Assembly: GCA_035502995.1 (NCBI GenBank)
Contig: DATJTW010000023.1
Location: 1 to 64,000, forward strand
Direction: 5' to 3'
DNA: 64,000 nucleotides
From: CADEED01 sp035502995
GTDB taxonomy: Bacteria > Pseudomonadota > Gammaproteobacteria > Steroidobacterales > Steroidobacteraceae
Both the position numbers and the translations under genes were made by a program. The notes under the pieces are model-generated. The model saw only the letters and a program-made list of their open reading frames with translations. It searched no databases and was not told the origin of the DNA. Below, in pieces: positions 57,319 through 64,000 of the stretch (its first letter is position 1; each line of letters starts with the position of its first letter).

Positions 57319-59364
57319 ATGCGCACCCGCCGCCAGTTCCTCCGAGATGCGAGCGCCATCGGCGCCGTGTTCGTCATCGGCGATTCGAATGCCCACGTTC
57401 GCTATCCGCCGTGGGTCGAAAAACGCGAGTCCTTTCCGCAGGGCGTCGCCTCCGGCGACCCCGCGCCGACCAGCGTCATCCTCTGGACGCGCCGCCCGCC
57501 GGGCCAACCGGATCCCGCCGCCGCCGTCGCGCTGCTGCTGCAGGTCGCGGCCGATCCGGACTTCCGCAAGATCGTCGCCTCCGACGAAACGCTGCTCACC
57601 GCGCAGACCGACTACACCTGTCGCTTCCTCGTCGGCGGCCTGAAGCCCGCGACCGAATACTGGTATCGCTTCATCGATGGCACCGGCGCCGGCAGCCGCG
57701 TGGGCCGCACGATCACCGCGCCTGCCGATCACGACGCGCGCCCGGTGCAATTCGCGTTCGTCAGCTGCCAGGACGTCGGCCAGAGCGCCTGCAACGCGTA
57801 CCGCCGCATGATCTGGGAAGACGAGCGCCGCCCCCGTGCCGAGCAGCTCGGCTTCGTGCTGCATCTCGGCGATTTCATCTACGAGGTGTGCTGGTACCCC
57901 GAGGACAAGCCCGGCGGCCGACGCTACTCGCGTCGCATTCGCGACCTGTTCCGTTATCCCGACGGCGAGAATCTCCACGACTACCACCTGCCGGTGACGC
58001 TCGAGGACTACCGCACCGCCTACCGCGCCTATCTACAGGACCCGGACCTGCAGGATGCCCGCGCGCGTTTCCCGTTCGTGCCCGTGTGGGACAACCACGA
58101 GTTCTCCTGGCAGGGCTTCCAGGGCATCCAGGTGTTCGACGGCAAACAACGTCCGGCCCAGACGCGCAAGGTCGCGGCCAACCAGGCGTGGTGGGAATAC
58201 CAGCCGGCGAGAGTCCTCCAGCCCCGTGGCGTCGACCTGAAGGGTTTCACCGCGCCCGCGGTGACGAACGCACCGATCACCGCCTTCGACGCCGCCGGCT
58301 TCGCCCGCGAACCCAACAACATCGCCGCCGTCGATTCGCTGCGCATCCAGCGCTCGTTCCGCTACGGCCGCAACACCGAGCTGATCCTCACCGACAACCG
58401 CAGCTACAAGACGGCCGACGTCGACCTCGGCGACTTCTCGCCCGACGAATTCCCGCAGTTCTCCGACGAGGACGCGGCGCGCATCCTCGACGACGGCCGC
58501 GCTTACGCCGGCGGCAAACCACCGGCCACCGTGCACTTCGCCGGCAAGGACCTGCCGAACCCGCAGAAAGACGCCGCGCCGCAGTCCTATCTGGGCATCG
58601 AGCAACGCGCCTGGCTCATCGACAAGCTGCGCGCCAGCAAGGCGCCGTGGAAGGTCTGGGGCCACAGCTTCGGCACGCTGGCGTGGCGCTCGGATCTGCA
58701 GAACCTGCCCACCGGCCTCGGACCGTCGTGGCCTGGCAAGGGCTACGGCCTGATCAACGGCGGCTTCTACGCCGAGCACGCCGAGATCTTCGGCGCCGTG
58801 CGCAAACACGGCATCACCGGCCTCGCGATCGTCGCGGGCGACAAACATTCCTTCTGGGCGGGCCTGGCCTGCGCGGATCTGCCGCCGCGCGATTACGACC
58901 CGGTCGCCGTGGAGTTCGTCACCGGCTCGATCTCGGCGCTCGGGATGGCCGAAGCGTCGCCGTACGCGATCAAGCCGGATCATCCGCTGCGCGCGTTGTA
59001 TCTCGTCGGCACGAAGGAGAGCTTCGTGCCGTCGATCAACTTCACGATCCTGCACGGCGTGCGCGCGGCGCTGGCGCTCGCGGCCGGCGACGCCGCGAAG
59101 GCGCGCGCGCTGCGCAATCCGGACGTCTCGCCGCAGCTCTCGTTCGTCGATCTCGCCGGGCACGGATACTCCGTGGTCACGACGACGCCGACCGCACTGG
59201 AAACGCAGTTCGTTTGCATTCCGCCGCCGCTCGAACGCAGCGCGACGCCGGATGGCGGACCGCTGCGCTACAAGGTCACGCATCGCACGGCGTTGTGGAA
59301 GCCCGGCGAGCGGCCGACACTCGAGCGCACGCGCGTCGAGGGCGACGTCGAGCACTCCATCTGA
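57319..59364 (+). CDS. phoD: PhoD-type alkaline phosphatase/phosphodiesterase, Tat-exported
   Basis: A 681-residue enzyme with a Tat leader (RTRRQFLRDASAIGAVFVIG). The N-terminal FN3-like PhoD domain (FPQGVASGDPAPTSVILWTR) precedes the metallophosphatase core: FVSCQD (Cys-bearing metal site), LHLGDFIYE, PVWDNHEF, and later GLAIVAGDKHSFW. PhoD uses Fe3+/Ca2+ to hydrolyse phosphate mono- and diesters in the periplasm. Longer than B. subtilis PhoD (~580) by a C-terminal extension. The ATG at 57319 begins the Tat leader. Confidence 0.93.
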   Translation: MRTRRQFLRDASAIGAVFVIGDSNAHVRYPPWVEKRESFPQGVASGDPAPTSVILWTRRPPGQPDPAAAVALLLQVAADPDFRKIVASDETLLTAQTDYTCRFLVGGLKPATEYWYRFIDGTGAGSRVGRTITAPADHDARPVQFAFVSCQDVGQSACNAYRRMIWEDERRPRAEQLGFVLHLGDFIYEVCWYPEDKPGGRRYSRRIRDLFRYPDGENLHDYHLPVTLEDYRTAYRAYLQDPDLQDARARFPFVPVWDNHEFSWQGFQGIQVFDGKQRPAQTRKVAANQAWWEYQPARVLQPRGVDLKGFTAPAVTNAPITAFDAAGFAREPNNIAAVDSLRIQRSFRYGRNTELILTDNRSYKTADVDLGDFSPDEFPQFSDEDAARILDDGRAYAGGKPPATVHFAGKDLPNPQKDAAPQSYLGIEQRAWLIDKLRASKAPWKVWGHSFGTLAWRSDLQNLPTGLGPSWPGKGYGLINGGFYAEHAEIFGAVRKHGITGLAIVAGDKHSFWAGLACADLPPRDYDPVAVEFVTGSISALGMAEASPYAIKPDHPLRALYLVGTKESFVPSINFTILHGVRAALALAAGDAAKARALRNPDVSPQLSFVDLAGHGYSVVTTTPTALETQFVCIPPPLERSATPDGGPLRYKVTHRTALWKPGERPTLERTRVEGDVEHSI

Positions 59365-59366
59365 GT

Positions 59367-59372
59367 CATACT
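59367..59372 (+). promoter_or_regulatory. -10 element CATACT, leaderless start of the VIT1 gene
   Basis: CATACT ends seven bases before the ATG at 59380, as in the DUF2157 case; no Shine-Dalgarno is present. Confidence 0.45.
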
Positions 59373-59379
59373 CGCGGGC

Positions 59380-60081
59380 ATGCCCAAGGCCCGCAAGCAC
59401 AAAGAACATCACAAGATCGCGCACGTCGGCTGGCTGCGCGCCGCCGTGCTGGGTGCGAACGACGGCATCGTCTCCACGGCCAGCCTCATCGTCGGCGTGG
59501 CCGCGGCGCACAGTCCGCCGTCGACCATCCTCATCGCCGGCACGGCGGGCCTCGTGGCCGGCGCGATGTCGATGGCGGCCGGCGAATACGTCTCCGTGCA
59601 CTCGCAGGCCGACGCGGAGAAGGCCGACCTCAAGGTCGAGAAGCAGGAGCTGCGCGACGAGCCGGAGGCCGAGCTGCGCGAGCTCGCGGGCATCTACGTG
59701 AAGCGCGGGCTCGATCCGGCGCTCGCGCGGCAGGTGGCGCAGCAACTCACCGAGAAGGATGCGCTCGCTGCGCACGCGCGCGACGAGCTGGGCATCACCG
59801 AGGAACTGGCGGCGCGGCCGCTGCAGGCGGCGTTGTCGTCGGCCGCGAGCTTCACGGTGGGCGCGGCGCTGCCGTTGCTGGTCGTGCTGCTCTATGGCGG
59901 CCCGCGGCTCGGGCTCGCCGTGTCCATCGCGTCGCTGATCTTCCTCGCCTTGCTGGGCGGCCTGGCTGCGCGCGCCGGCGGCGCCAGCGTGATCACCGGC
60001 GCGGTACGCGTCACGTTCTGGAGCGCGGTCGCGATGGCGGTCACCGCTGGCGTCGGTTCGCTGTTCGGCGCGACGGTCTAG
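59380..60081 (+). CDS. VIT1/CCC1 family Fe2+/Mn2+ transporter
   Basis: A 233-residue inner-membrane protein with the VIT1 signature HVGWLRAAVLGANDGIVSTASLIVGVAAA at the first helix and GLVAGAMSMAAGEYVSVHSQADAEKADLKVEKQEL. The cytoplasmic metal-binding helical region (EPEAELRELAGIYVKRGLDPALARQVAQQL) is present. Exports or stores iron and manganese. It follows PhoD by 15 bases but probably has its own leaderless start. Confidence 0.92.
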   Translation: MPKARKHKEHHKIAHVGWLRAAVLGANDGIVSTASLIVGVAAAHSPPSTILIAGTAGLVAGAMSMAAGEYVSVHSQADAEKADLKVEKQELRDEPEAELRELAGIYVKRGLDPALARQVAQQLTEKDALAAHARDELGITEELAARPLQAALSSAASFTVGAALPLLVVLLYGGPRLGLAVSIASLIFLALLGGLAARAGGASVITGAVRVTFWSAVAMAVTAGVGSLFGATV

Positions 60082-60753
60082 CTAGAAGCGGTACGACACG
60101 CCCGCCGAGATCAGCTTCGACGAGCCCACGTCGTACGTGCCCGCGCTGCCGCTCAATCGCAGCCCGAGCACGAACTGGTCGTATTGCTGCCAGTCGACGT
60201 TGACGCCCAGGTGTTCGTTGAAGCGGTAGCCGATGCCGACGCCATACATCACGCCCGAGTTGTTGTCCGAGTACGTGCGCGTCGACGCCGGGATGGCGGG
60301 ATCGCGCTCGTGAGTCGTGCCTTCCATGTAGACCGCGCCGATCCGCGCGTTCAGCGACCATCCGTCCGCGAACGGCCACGAGCCGATGACCGAGGTCGAG
60401 AAGCCCTGCGTCTCCGCCGACAACGAATAACTGCAGACCGCGGCCGACACGTTGCCCGGGCAGTTGTACGGGATCCCGCTCATCTCGAACTTCCCGAAAT
60501 CGACGTAGCTCGCCTCGACGGCGACGAACCGCGAGAACTGGTAGCCGCCGCGCACCCGGACCCCGACGTCGTCGCCGGACTGCCGCGCGATCTCCGGCCC
60601 GAAGAACTGCTGCGATAGTTTGGCCTGCAGCTTCGATTGCCCCACGTCCAGGCCGACGTAGAAGCCGGTCACGGACGCCGGCGGGTCCGCCTGCGCTGCC
60701 AGCGGCAGCAGGGCGAGAAAACACAGTCGTATGACGAATCCGGCGCTCTTCAT
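60082..60753 (-). CDS. OmpA/OmpX-like outer-membrane beta-barrel protein
   Basis: A 223-residue exported barrel. The signal peptide ends near LAAQA-D. Eight amphipathic strands are visible (TGFYVGLDVGQSKLQ, VRVRGGYQFSRFVAVEASYVDFG, FSTSVIGSWPFADGWSLNARIGAVYME, YGVGIGYRFNEHLGVNVDWQQYD) and the chain ends in the assembly signal SAGVSYRF. It is of the Opacity/OmpA-transmembrane type. Two Cys (residues ~100) may form a loop disulphide. Converges directly with the VIT1 gene (stop codons adjacent). Confidence 0.85.
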   Translation of the reverse strand: MKSAGFVIRLCFLALLPLAAQADPPASVTGFYVGLDVGQSKLQAKLSQQFFGPEIARQSGDDVGVRVRGGYQFSRFVAVEASYVDFGKFEMSGIPYNCPGNVSAAVCSYSLSAETQGFSTSVIGSWPFADGWSLNARIGAVYMEGTTHERDPAIPASTRTYSDNNSGVMYGVGIGYRFNEHLGVNVDWQQYDQFVLGLRLSGSAGTYDVGSSKLISAGVSYRF

Positions 60754-60903
60754 GGTTCCCTCCCAGGAACTCCATCGGCCGGTAGTTAGCCAGGGCGCGG
60801 CCGGCCTGTCAGCTGCCGTGGGGTGACCGGGAACCGGATCCGCGGGTCCGGTTACTCATGGAGGTCCGAACCTTCTTACCCGAACGAGTCAGGAGCTATA
60901 CCA

Positions 60904-61518
60904 ATGAAAATCAAGCATCTTTTGGCGGCGGTGGGCCTCGTCGCGGCGGGGACCGCGTTCGCCCACGATGGCGGCGGCGACCGTAACGACCGCAACGTCC
61001 TCTTCAAGTTCGATGGCGGCATCGGCGTGCAGCCGTTCCGCAGCCAGGCCGGCGCGCCGGTCCTGAACACCGTCGCGGGCGTTCCGCCCGGCGGCGCGCC
61101 CTGGGGCATGACGTCCTTCAAGGCGACGATCAAGAATTCCGGCGAGATCCGCGGCCGCGGCACGGGCGTGCTGCTGTGGGGCGCCGACGGCATCGGCACG
61201 CGCGCCGGTCCGCGCCAGGTCATCGTTTCGCTGTTCTGCCGCAGCGTTCCGGTGCCGCCGGCCGTCGCCGGCACGGTGCTGCAGAACGCCTTCAACTCGG
61301 CGCCCGTCGATCTCGACGAGGACGGCGACTTCGTGGTGAAGGGCTCGCTGACCGACGCCACCGGCGCCACGCCGCCGCTGACCTGCGGCGACGACGTCGA
61401 CAACCGCCCCGTGCTGCTGGTGCGCTCCGTGACGCCGGCCAACCCGACGACCGGTGCGCCGGCGACGCCGGGTGCCTGGTTCGCCGCGGGCGTCATCGCC
61501 CCGAAGAACCACGACTGA
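60904..61518 (+). CDS. Secreted protein of unknown function
   Basis: A 204-residue exported protein (MKIKHLLAAVGLVAAGTAFA-HDGGGDRND). The mature part is beta-rich and Gly/Pro/Ala-rich (FKFDGGIGVQPFRSQAGAPVLNTVAGVPPGGAPWG, SAPVDLDEDGDFVVKGSLTD) with two Cys that could pair. No family is recognised. AGGAG lies before the ATG at 60904. A strong terminator follows, so it is transcribed alone. Confidence 0.68.
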   Translation: MKIKHLLAAVGLVAAGTAFAHDGGGDRNDRNVLFKFDGGIGVQPFRSQAGAPVLNTVAGVPPGGAPWGMTSFKATIKNSGEIRGRGTGVLLWGADGIGTRAGPRQVIVSLFCRSVPVPPAVAGTVLQNAFNSAPVDLDEDGDFVVKGSLTDATGATPPLTCGDDVDNRPVLLVRSVTPANPTTGAPATPGAWFAAGVIAPKNHD

Positions 61519-61551
61519 TCCCGCTGACGTACCCCCGGCAGTGGTAGGAAG

Positions 61552-61584
61552 GCGCCGGCGGCCAGGAAGGTCGCCGGCGCTTTT
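61552..61584 (+). terminator. Rho-independent terminator
   Basis: A 9-base stem GCGCCGGCG / CGCCGGCGC with an 11-base loop, followed by TTTT, 34 bases after the stop of the secreted protein gene. Confidence 0.85.
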
Positions 61585-61646
61585 CCTACAAATGCATCAG
61601 CAGATTCACGATGGGCAGGCCCGGACCCAGTCGATAGCCTGAGTCC

Positions 61647-62513
61647 ATGGCAGCCAATCCGATTGCAGTGCACCTCGCGCCGCGAAGTCGCACGGACTCC
61701 TCACAACCCCTCTGCGCCGAGTCGCGCGTGCCGCTGTTGACCGGCCGCGACATGCCGGTCATCGGACTGGGCACGTGGCAACTCAAGCATCACACCGCGG
61801 ATTCCATCGCGCAGGCCCTGGCCGCCGGCTACCGCATGATCGACACGTCCGGCGACTACCACACGCAGCGCGGCATCGGCGACGCACTGCGCGCCGCGGG
61901 TGTGGCGCGCGAGTCGGTGTTCGTCACGACGAAGGTTGAGGAAACCGACGACGCGTATGCCGCGGCCAAGGCCAACCTCGCGCAGTTGAAGCTCGACTAC
62001 GCGGACCTCGTGTTGATCCACCGCCCGCCCGAACGCGGCGTCGGCGAGCATCTGTGGCAGGGACTGCGGCGCGCGAAACGCGAAGGCCTGACGCGCGACA
62101 TCGGCGTGTCGAACTACTCGATCGAGCAGATCGAGGAGCTGGTGTACCGCACCGGCGAGCTGCCGGTGGTGAATCAGGTCGAGTGGACGCCGTTCGGCCA
62201 CAGCCCGCGCATGCTCGATTTCTGCCACGACAACCACATCGTGATCCAGGCCTGGAGCCCGCTGACGCGCGGCGAACGCCTCAACGACGACAAGCTGGGG
62301 GCGATGGCGGCGCGTTACGGCCGCACGCCGGCGCAACTATTGATCCGCTGGAGCCTGCAGCTCGGTGTGGTCCCGCTGCCGAAGGCGAATCACGCCACTC
62401 ACCAGCGCGACAACCTGCACGTATTCGACTTCGAGATCTCGCAGGTCGACATGAACAAGCTGCGGACGTTGAACGAGCACTGGTCGGCGCTGGGGCGGCT
62501 GCTGTACGTCTGA
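61647..62513 (+). CDS. Aldo/keto reductase
   Basis: A 288-residue NADPH-dependent reductase of the AKR superfamily. The catalytic tetrad is visible: Asp in MIDTSGDY, Tyr in the same string, Lys in FVTTKVEE and His in LVLIHRPPE. The C-terminal AQLLIRWSLQLGVVPLPKANHATHQRDNLHVFDFEIS is the cofactor-binding motif. Reduces aldehydes or ketones; the substrate is unknown. Confidence 0.92.
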   Translation: MAANPIAVHLAPRSRTDSSQPLCAESRVPLLTGRDMPVIGLGTWQLKHHTADSIAQALAAGYRMIDTSGDYHTQRGIGDALRAAGVARESVFVTTKVEETDDAYAAAKANLAQLKLDYADLVLIHRPPERGVGEHLWQGLRRAKREGLTRDIGVSNYSIEQIEELVYRTGELPVVNQVEWTPFGHSPRMLDFCHDNHIVIQAWSPLTRGERLNDDKLGAMAARYGRTPAQLLIRWSLQLGVVPLPKANHATHQRDNLHVFDFEISQVDMNKLRTLNEHWSALGRLLYV

Positions 62514-62603
62514 TCCCGCGATACGCGGTATCGCGATGTCGGGGACCGATCGCGACCGGATCGATCTCGACGCTGGCCTTCTGAAACTCCCGGGAAGATG
62601 GGG

Positions 62604-62637
62604 CACGCGAGCGCCGTGGGAGTTCGGCGCTCGCGTG
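62604..62637. terminator. Bidirectional hairpin between convergent genes
   Basis: A 13-base stem CACGCGAGCGCCG / CGGCGCTCGCGTG with an 8-base loop between the aldo/keto reductase and PRC-barrel genes. Confidence 0.75.
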
Positions 62638-62671
62638 TACTGGCGTCACCGGCCAGCTGCCCCGGTCCTGA

Positions 62672-63031
62672 CTAGTGGCGAACGCTGTAGTAGTCGTTCA
62701 CCTTCGATTGATACGCGCCGACGCCATCGGACTTCGTCAGCTTGTCGAGCGAATCCGCGGGCGCCGCCTGCAGCTGCTCCTTCGTGAACGGCACGACGTA
62801 GCTGCCTTCCGCCTCGTCGTAGTCCAGCGCCGACCACGGCACCGGGTGGAACTTCTCGTTCACGCCGAGGAAGCCGCCGAAACCGATCACGGCGTACACG
62901 ATGTTGTTGGACAGCTTGTCGAGCACGATGTCCTCGACCTGGCCGATCTTCTCGCCAGCGGTGTTCTTCACGCTGGTGCCGATCACCTTCTTGGCGCGAA
63001 TGACTTCGGTATGTCCGGATGCGGTGGGCAT
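62672..63031 (-). CDS. PRC-barrel domain protein
   Basis: A 119-residue protein. The PRC-barrel core is GTSVKNTAGEKIGQVEDIVLDKLSNNIVYAVIGFGGFLGVNEKFHPVPWSAL. In related bacteria these are small abundant stress or pilus-associated proteins that bind other proteins. No membrane segment. The C-terminal ~40 residues are charged with a Tyr-rich end (KVNDYYSVRH). Confidence 0.88.
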   Translation of the reverse strand: MPTASGHTEVIRAKKVIGTSVKNTAGEKIGQVEDIVLDKLSNNIVYAVIGFGGFLGVNEKFHPVPWSALDYDEAEGSYVVPFTKEQLQAAPADSLDKLTKSDGVGAYQSKVNDYYSVRH

Positions 63032-63192
63032 GGATTCACTCCTTCGTGGGTCCTTGGTTCACCCAGACCTTACGAACCGCGCTGCGGCGGCCACATCGGA
63101 AGATGTCGCCTGCTGGTGTCAGCGGATCGCGGGGCGGCGTTTCGGCCGGCGCGCCGCGCCGCATACTGGCGCGACCGGCAACGGAGAACCTC

Positions 63193-63456
63193 ATGGCCAA
63201 GTGCGAAGTGTGCGGCAACGAGTACGACAAGGCGTTCACCATCATCCAGGGCTCGGAGTCGCACGTGTTCGACAGTTTCGAATGCGCGATCCACGCGCTC
63301 GCGCCGGTGTGCGAGCACTGCCAGTGCCGGATCATCGGGCACGGCATGGAGGCGGAGGGGCGGTTCTACTGCTGCGCGAGCTGCGCCAGCCACGCGGGCA
63401 AGCCACAGATGCGCGACCGCGCCGAGTCGCGGCAGCCGCTGTCGGGCCCGGGCTGA
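63193..63456 (+). CDS. Small Cys-rich (zinc-ribbon) protein
   Basis: An 87-residue protein with nine Cys: CEVCGNEYD near the N-terminus (4, 7), Cys 31, CEHCQC (40, 43, 45) and CCASC (60, 61, 64), plus His residues between. The pattern suggests two treble-clef or zinc-ribbon sites. The tail is Arg/Ser-rich. It has GGAG upstream and a CATACT -10 about 25 bases before. No named family is recognised; nucleic-acid or protein binding is a guess. Confidence 0.7.
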   Translation: MAKCEVCGNEYDKAFTIIQGSESHVFDSFECAIHALAPVCEHCQCRIIGHGMEAEGRFYCCASCASHAGKPQMRDRAESRQPLSGPG

Positions 63457-63464
63457 GCGGCTGA

Positions 63465-64000
63465 CTAACTACCGGCCGGTGCCGGCCACTCGAGCGCCAG
63501 CCGCGCACCGCCGAGCTCGCGGCTCGCGCCCGCGATCACGCGGCCGCGATGCAGCGACGCGATGCGCGCCACTATCGCCAGCCCGAGGCCGAACCCGCCG
63601 GTCTCGCGATTGCGGCTGGTGTCGAGCCGCGTGAACGCGCGGAAGATCGCGGCGCGATCCGCTTCGGGAATTCCTTCGCCATCGTCCTCGACGACCAGCC
63701 GGAAGAGGTCGTAGTCGCGCGTCACTTCGATGCGCACGCGCTGCTTCGCATACCGCAGCGCGTTAACCAGCAGGTTGTTCAACGCGAGCTCCATCAGCCG
63801 CGGCTCCATCCACGCGGACTGCAGATCGTCGGCGCGGACCACGTCGACGCGGCGCTCGTGCGGCGGACAGGACGCGACCACCTGCTTCAGCCACGGCTCG
63901 AGCATCACGTCCTGCACGTCCATGCGCAGGCCGGGATGATCGAGCCGCGCGTAATCGAGCATGTCCGAGATCAGGTCGTCTATCTGCTGTACGTCCGTGT
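63465..64000 (-). CDS. Sensor histidine kinase, C-terminal part (runs off the window)
   Basis: About 178 residues of the kinase end are visible; the frame is open to the last base. It shows the tail of the dimerisation helix (QQIDDLISDMLDYARLD), the N box (ELALNNLLVNALRYA), G1 box (VEDDGEGIPE), F region (FRAFTRLD) and G2 box (GGFGLGLAIVARI). ATP-binding HATPase_c domain, BaeS/PhoR-like. The sensor part, the phosphorylated His and any partner regulator lie outside. Confidence 0.9.
   Translation of the reverse strand, partial: TDVQQIDDLISDMLDYARLDHPGLRMDVQDVMLEPWLKQVVASCPPHERRVDVVRADDLQSAWMEPRLMELALNNLLVNALRYAKQRVRIEVTRDYDLFRLVVEDDGEGIPEADRAAIFRAFTRLDTSRNRETGGFGLGLAIVARIASLHRGRVIAGASRELGGARLALEWPAPAGS

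Noticed and set aside
1..64000. rRNA, tRNA or CRISPR array
   Set aside because: No tRNA-like cloverleaf, rRNA stretch or regularly spaced direct repeats were recognised by eye; the palindromic repeats are irregular in spacing and lack spacers of constant length.

Overview
The window is GC-rich (roughly two-thirds GC by eye), tightly packed and Gram-negative: it has a TonB-dependent receptor, OmpA-type and beta-barrel outer-membrane proteins, Tat and Sec signal peptides, a lipoprotein, several S9 exopeptidases and BlaI/M56 and ECF sigma signalling. The gene set and TATACT-like -10 elements suggest a gammaproteobacterium of the Xanthomonadales/Steroidobacterales type. This placement is inference; there is no rRNA or tRNA here to anchor it.

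Layout. 1-9.5 kb: end of an MFS symporter, a secreted S9 peptidase, a TonB receptor, two coupled secreted unknowns, and a Tat-exported FAD oxidoreductase with a small membrane protein. 9.6-16.8 kb: a large PVC-type dehydrogenase/HEAT/cytochrome c protein, RNase T2 with a membrane partner, and a CadC-like wHTH-TPR membrane regulator flanked by two proteins sharing a PGPRPPPK motif. 16.9-25 kb: an ArsR-SRPBCC pair with a clear promoter/operator, a globin gene broken by one in-frame stop, a DUF167-GST-hydrolase operon, a lactonase-like propeller and a DUF2157-DUF4401-GDYXXLXY operon. 25-35.4 kb: a second S9 peptidase, membrane proteins, YgiQ-type radical SAM protein, OmpA-family protein, and a secreted FN3/beta-propeller protein behind a sigma-54-type promoter.

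35.9-39.6 kb is an AT-richer island with a BglII/BstYI-type restriction endonuclease, an MT-A70 adenine methyltransferase, a four-helix membrane protein and a DGQHR-domain protein. It looks like a horizontally acquired restriction-modification and defence module. 39.7-45.6 kb: a sugar isomerase/epimerase, a dienelactone hydrolase, a class C serine hydrolase and a paralogue of the sigma-54-type propeller gene. 45.7-55.6 kb looks like an envelope-signalling cluster: ECF sigma, membrane anti-sigma, two secreted HEAT proteins, a secreted 28-residue-repeat protein, an M56 (BlaR1-like) peptidase carrying the same repeats, BlaI, and a divergent TPR-CHAT lipoprotein with two BlaI-like dyads between them. 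55.6-64 kb: trehalase, PhoD, VIT1 transporter, porin-like barrel, aldo/keto reductase, PRC-barrel, zinc-finger protein and the end of a histidine kinase.

Scattered through the window is a short palindromic repeat family (GGGGACAGTCCCC arms joined by a TTTGCTAGCAAA-like spacer). It repeatedly abuts stop codons and in one case lies in frame inside the YgiQ-type gene. The best candidates for undescribed biology are the M56/28-residue-repeat/CHAT cluster, the paired sigma-54-type propeller genes, the restriction island with its DGQHR and membrane partners, and the PGPRPPPK proteins around the CadC-like regulator.
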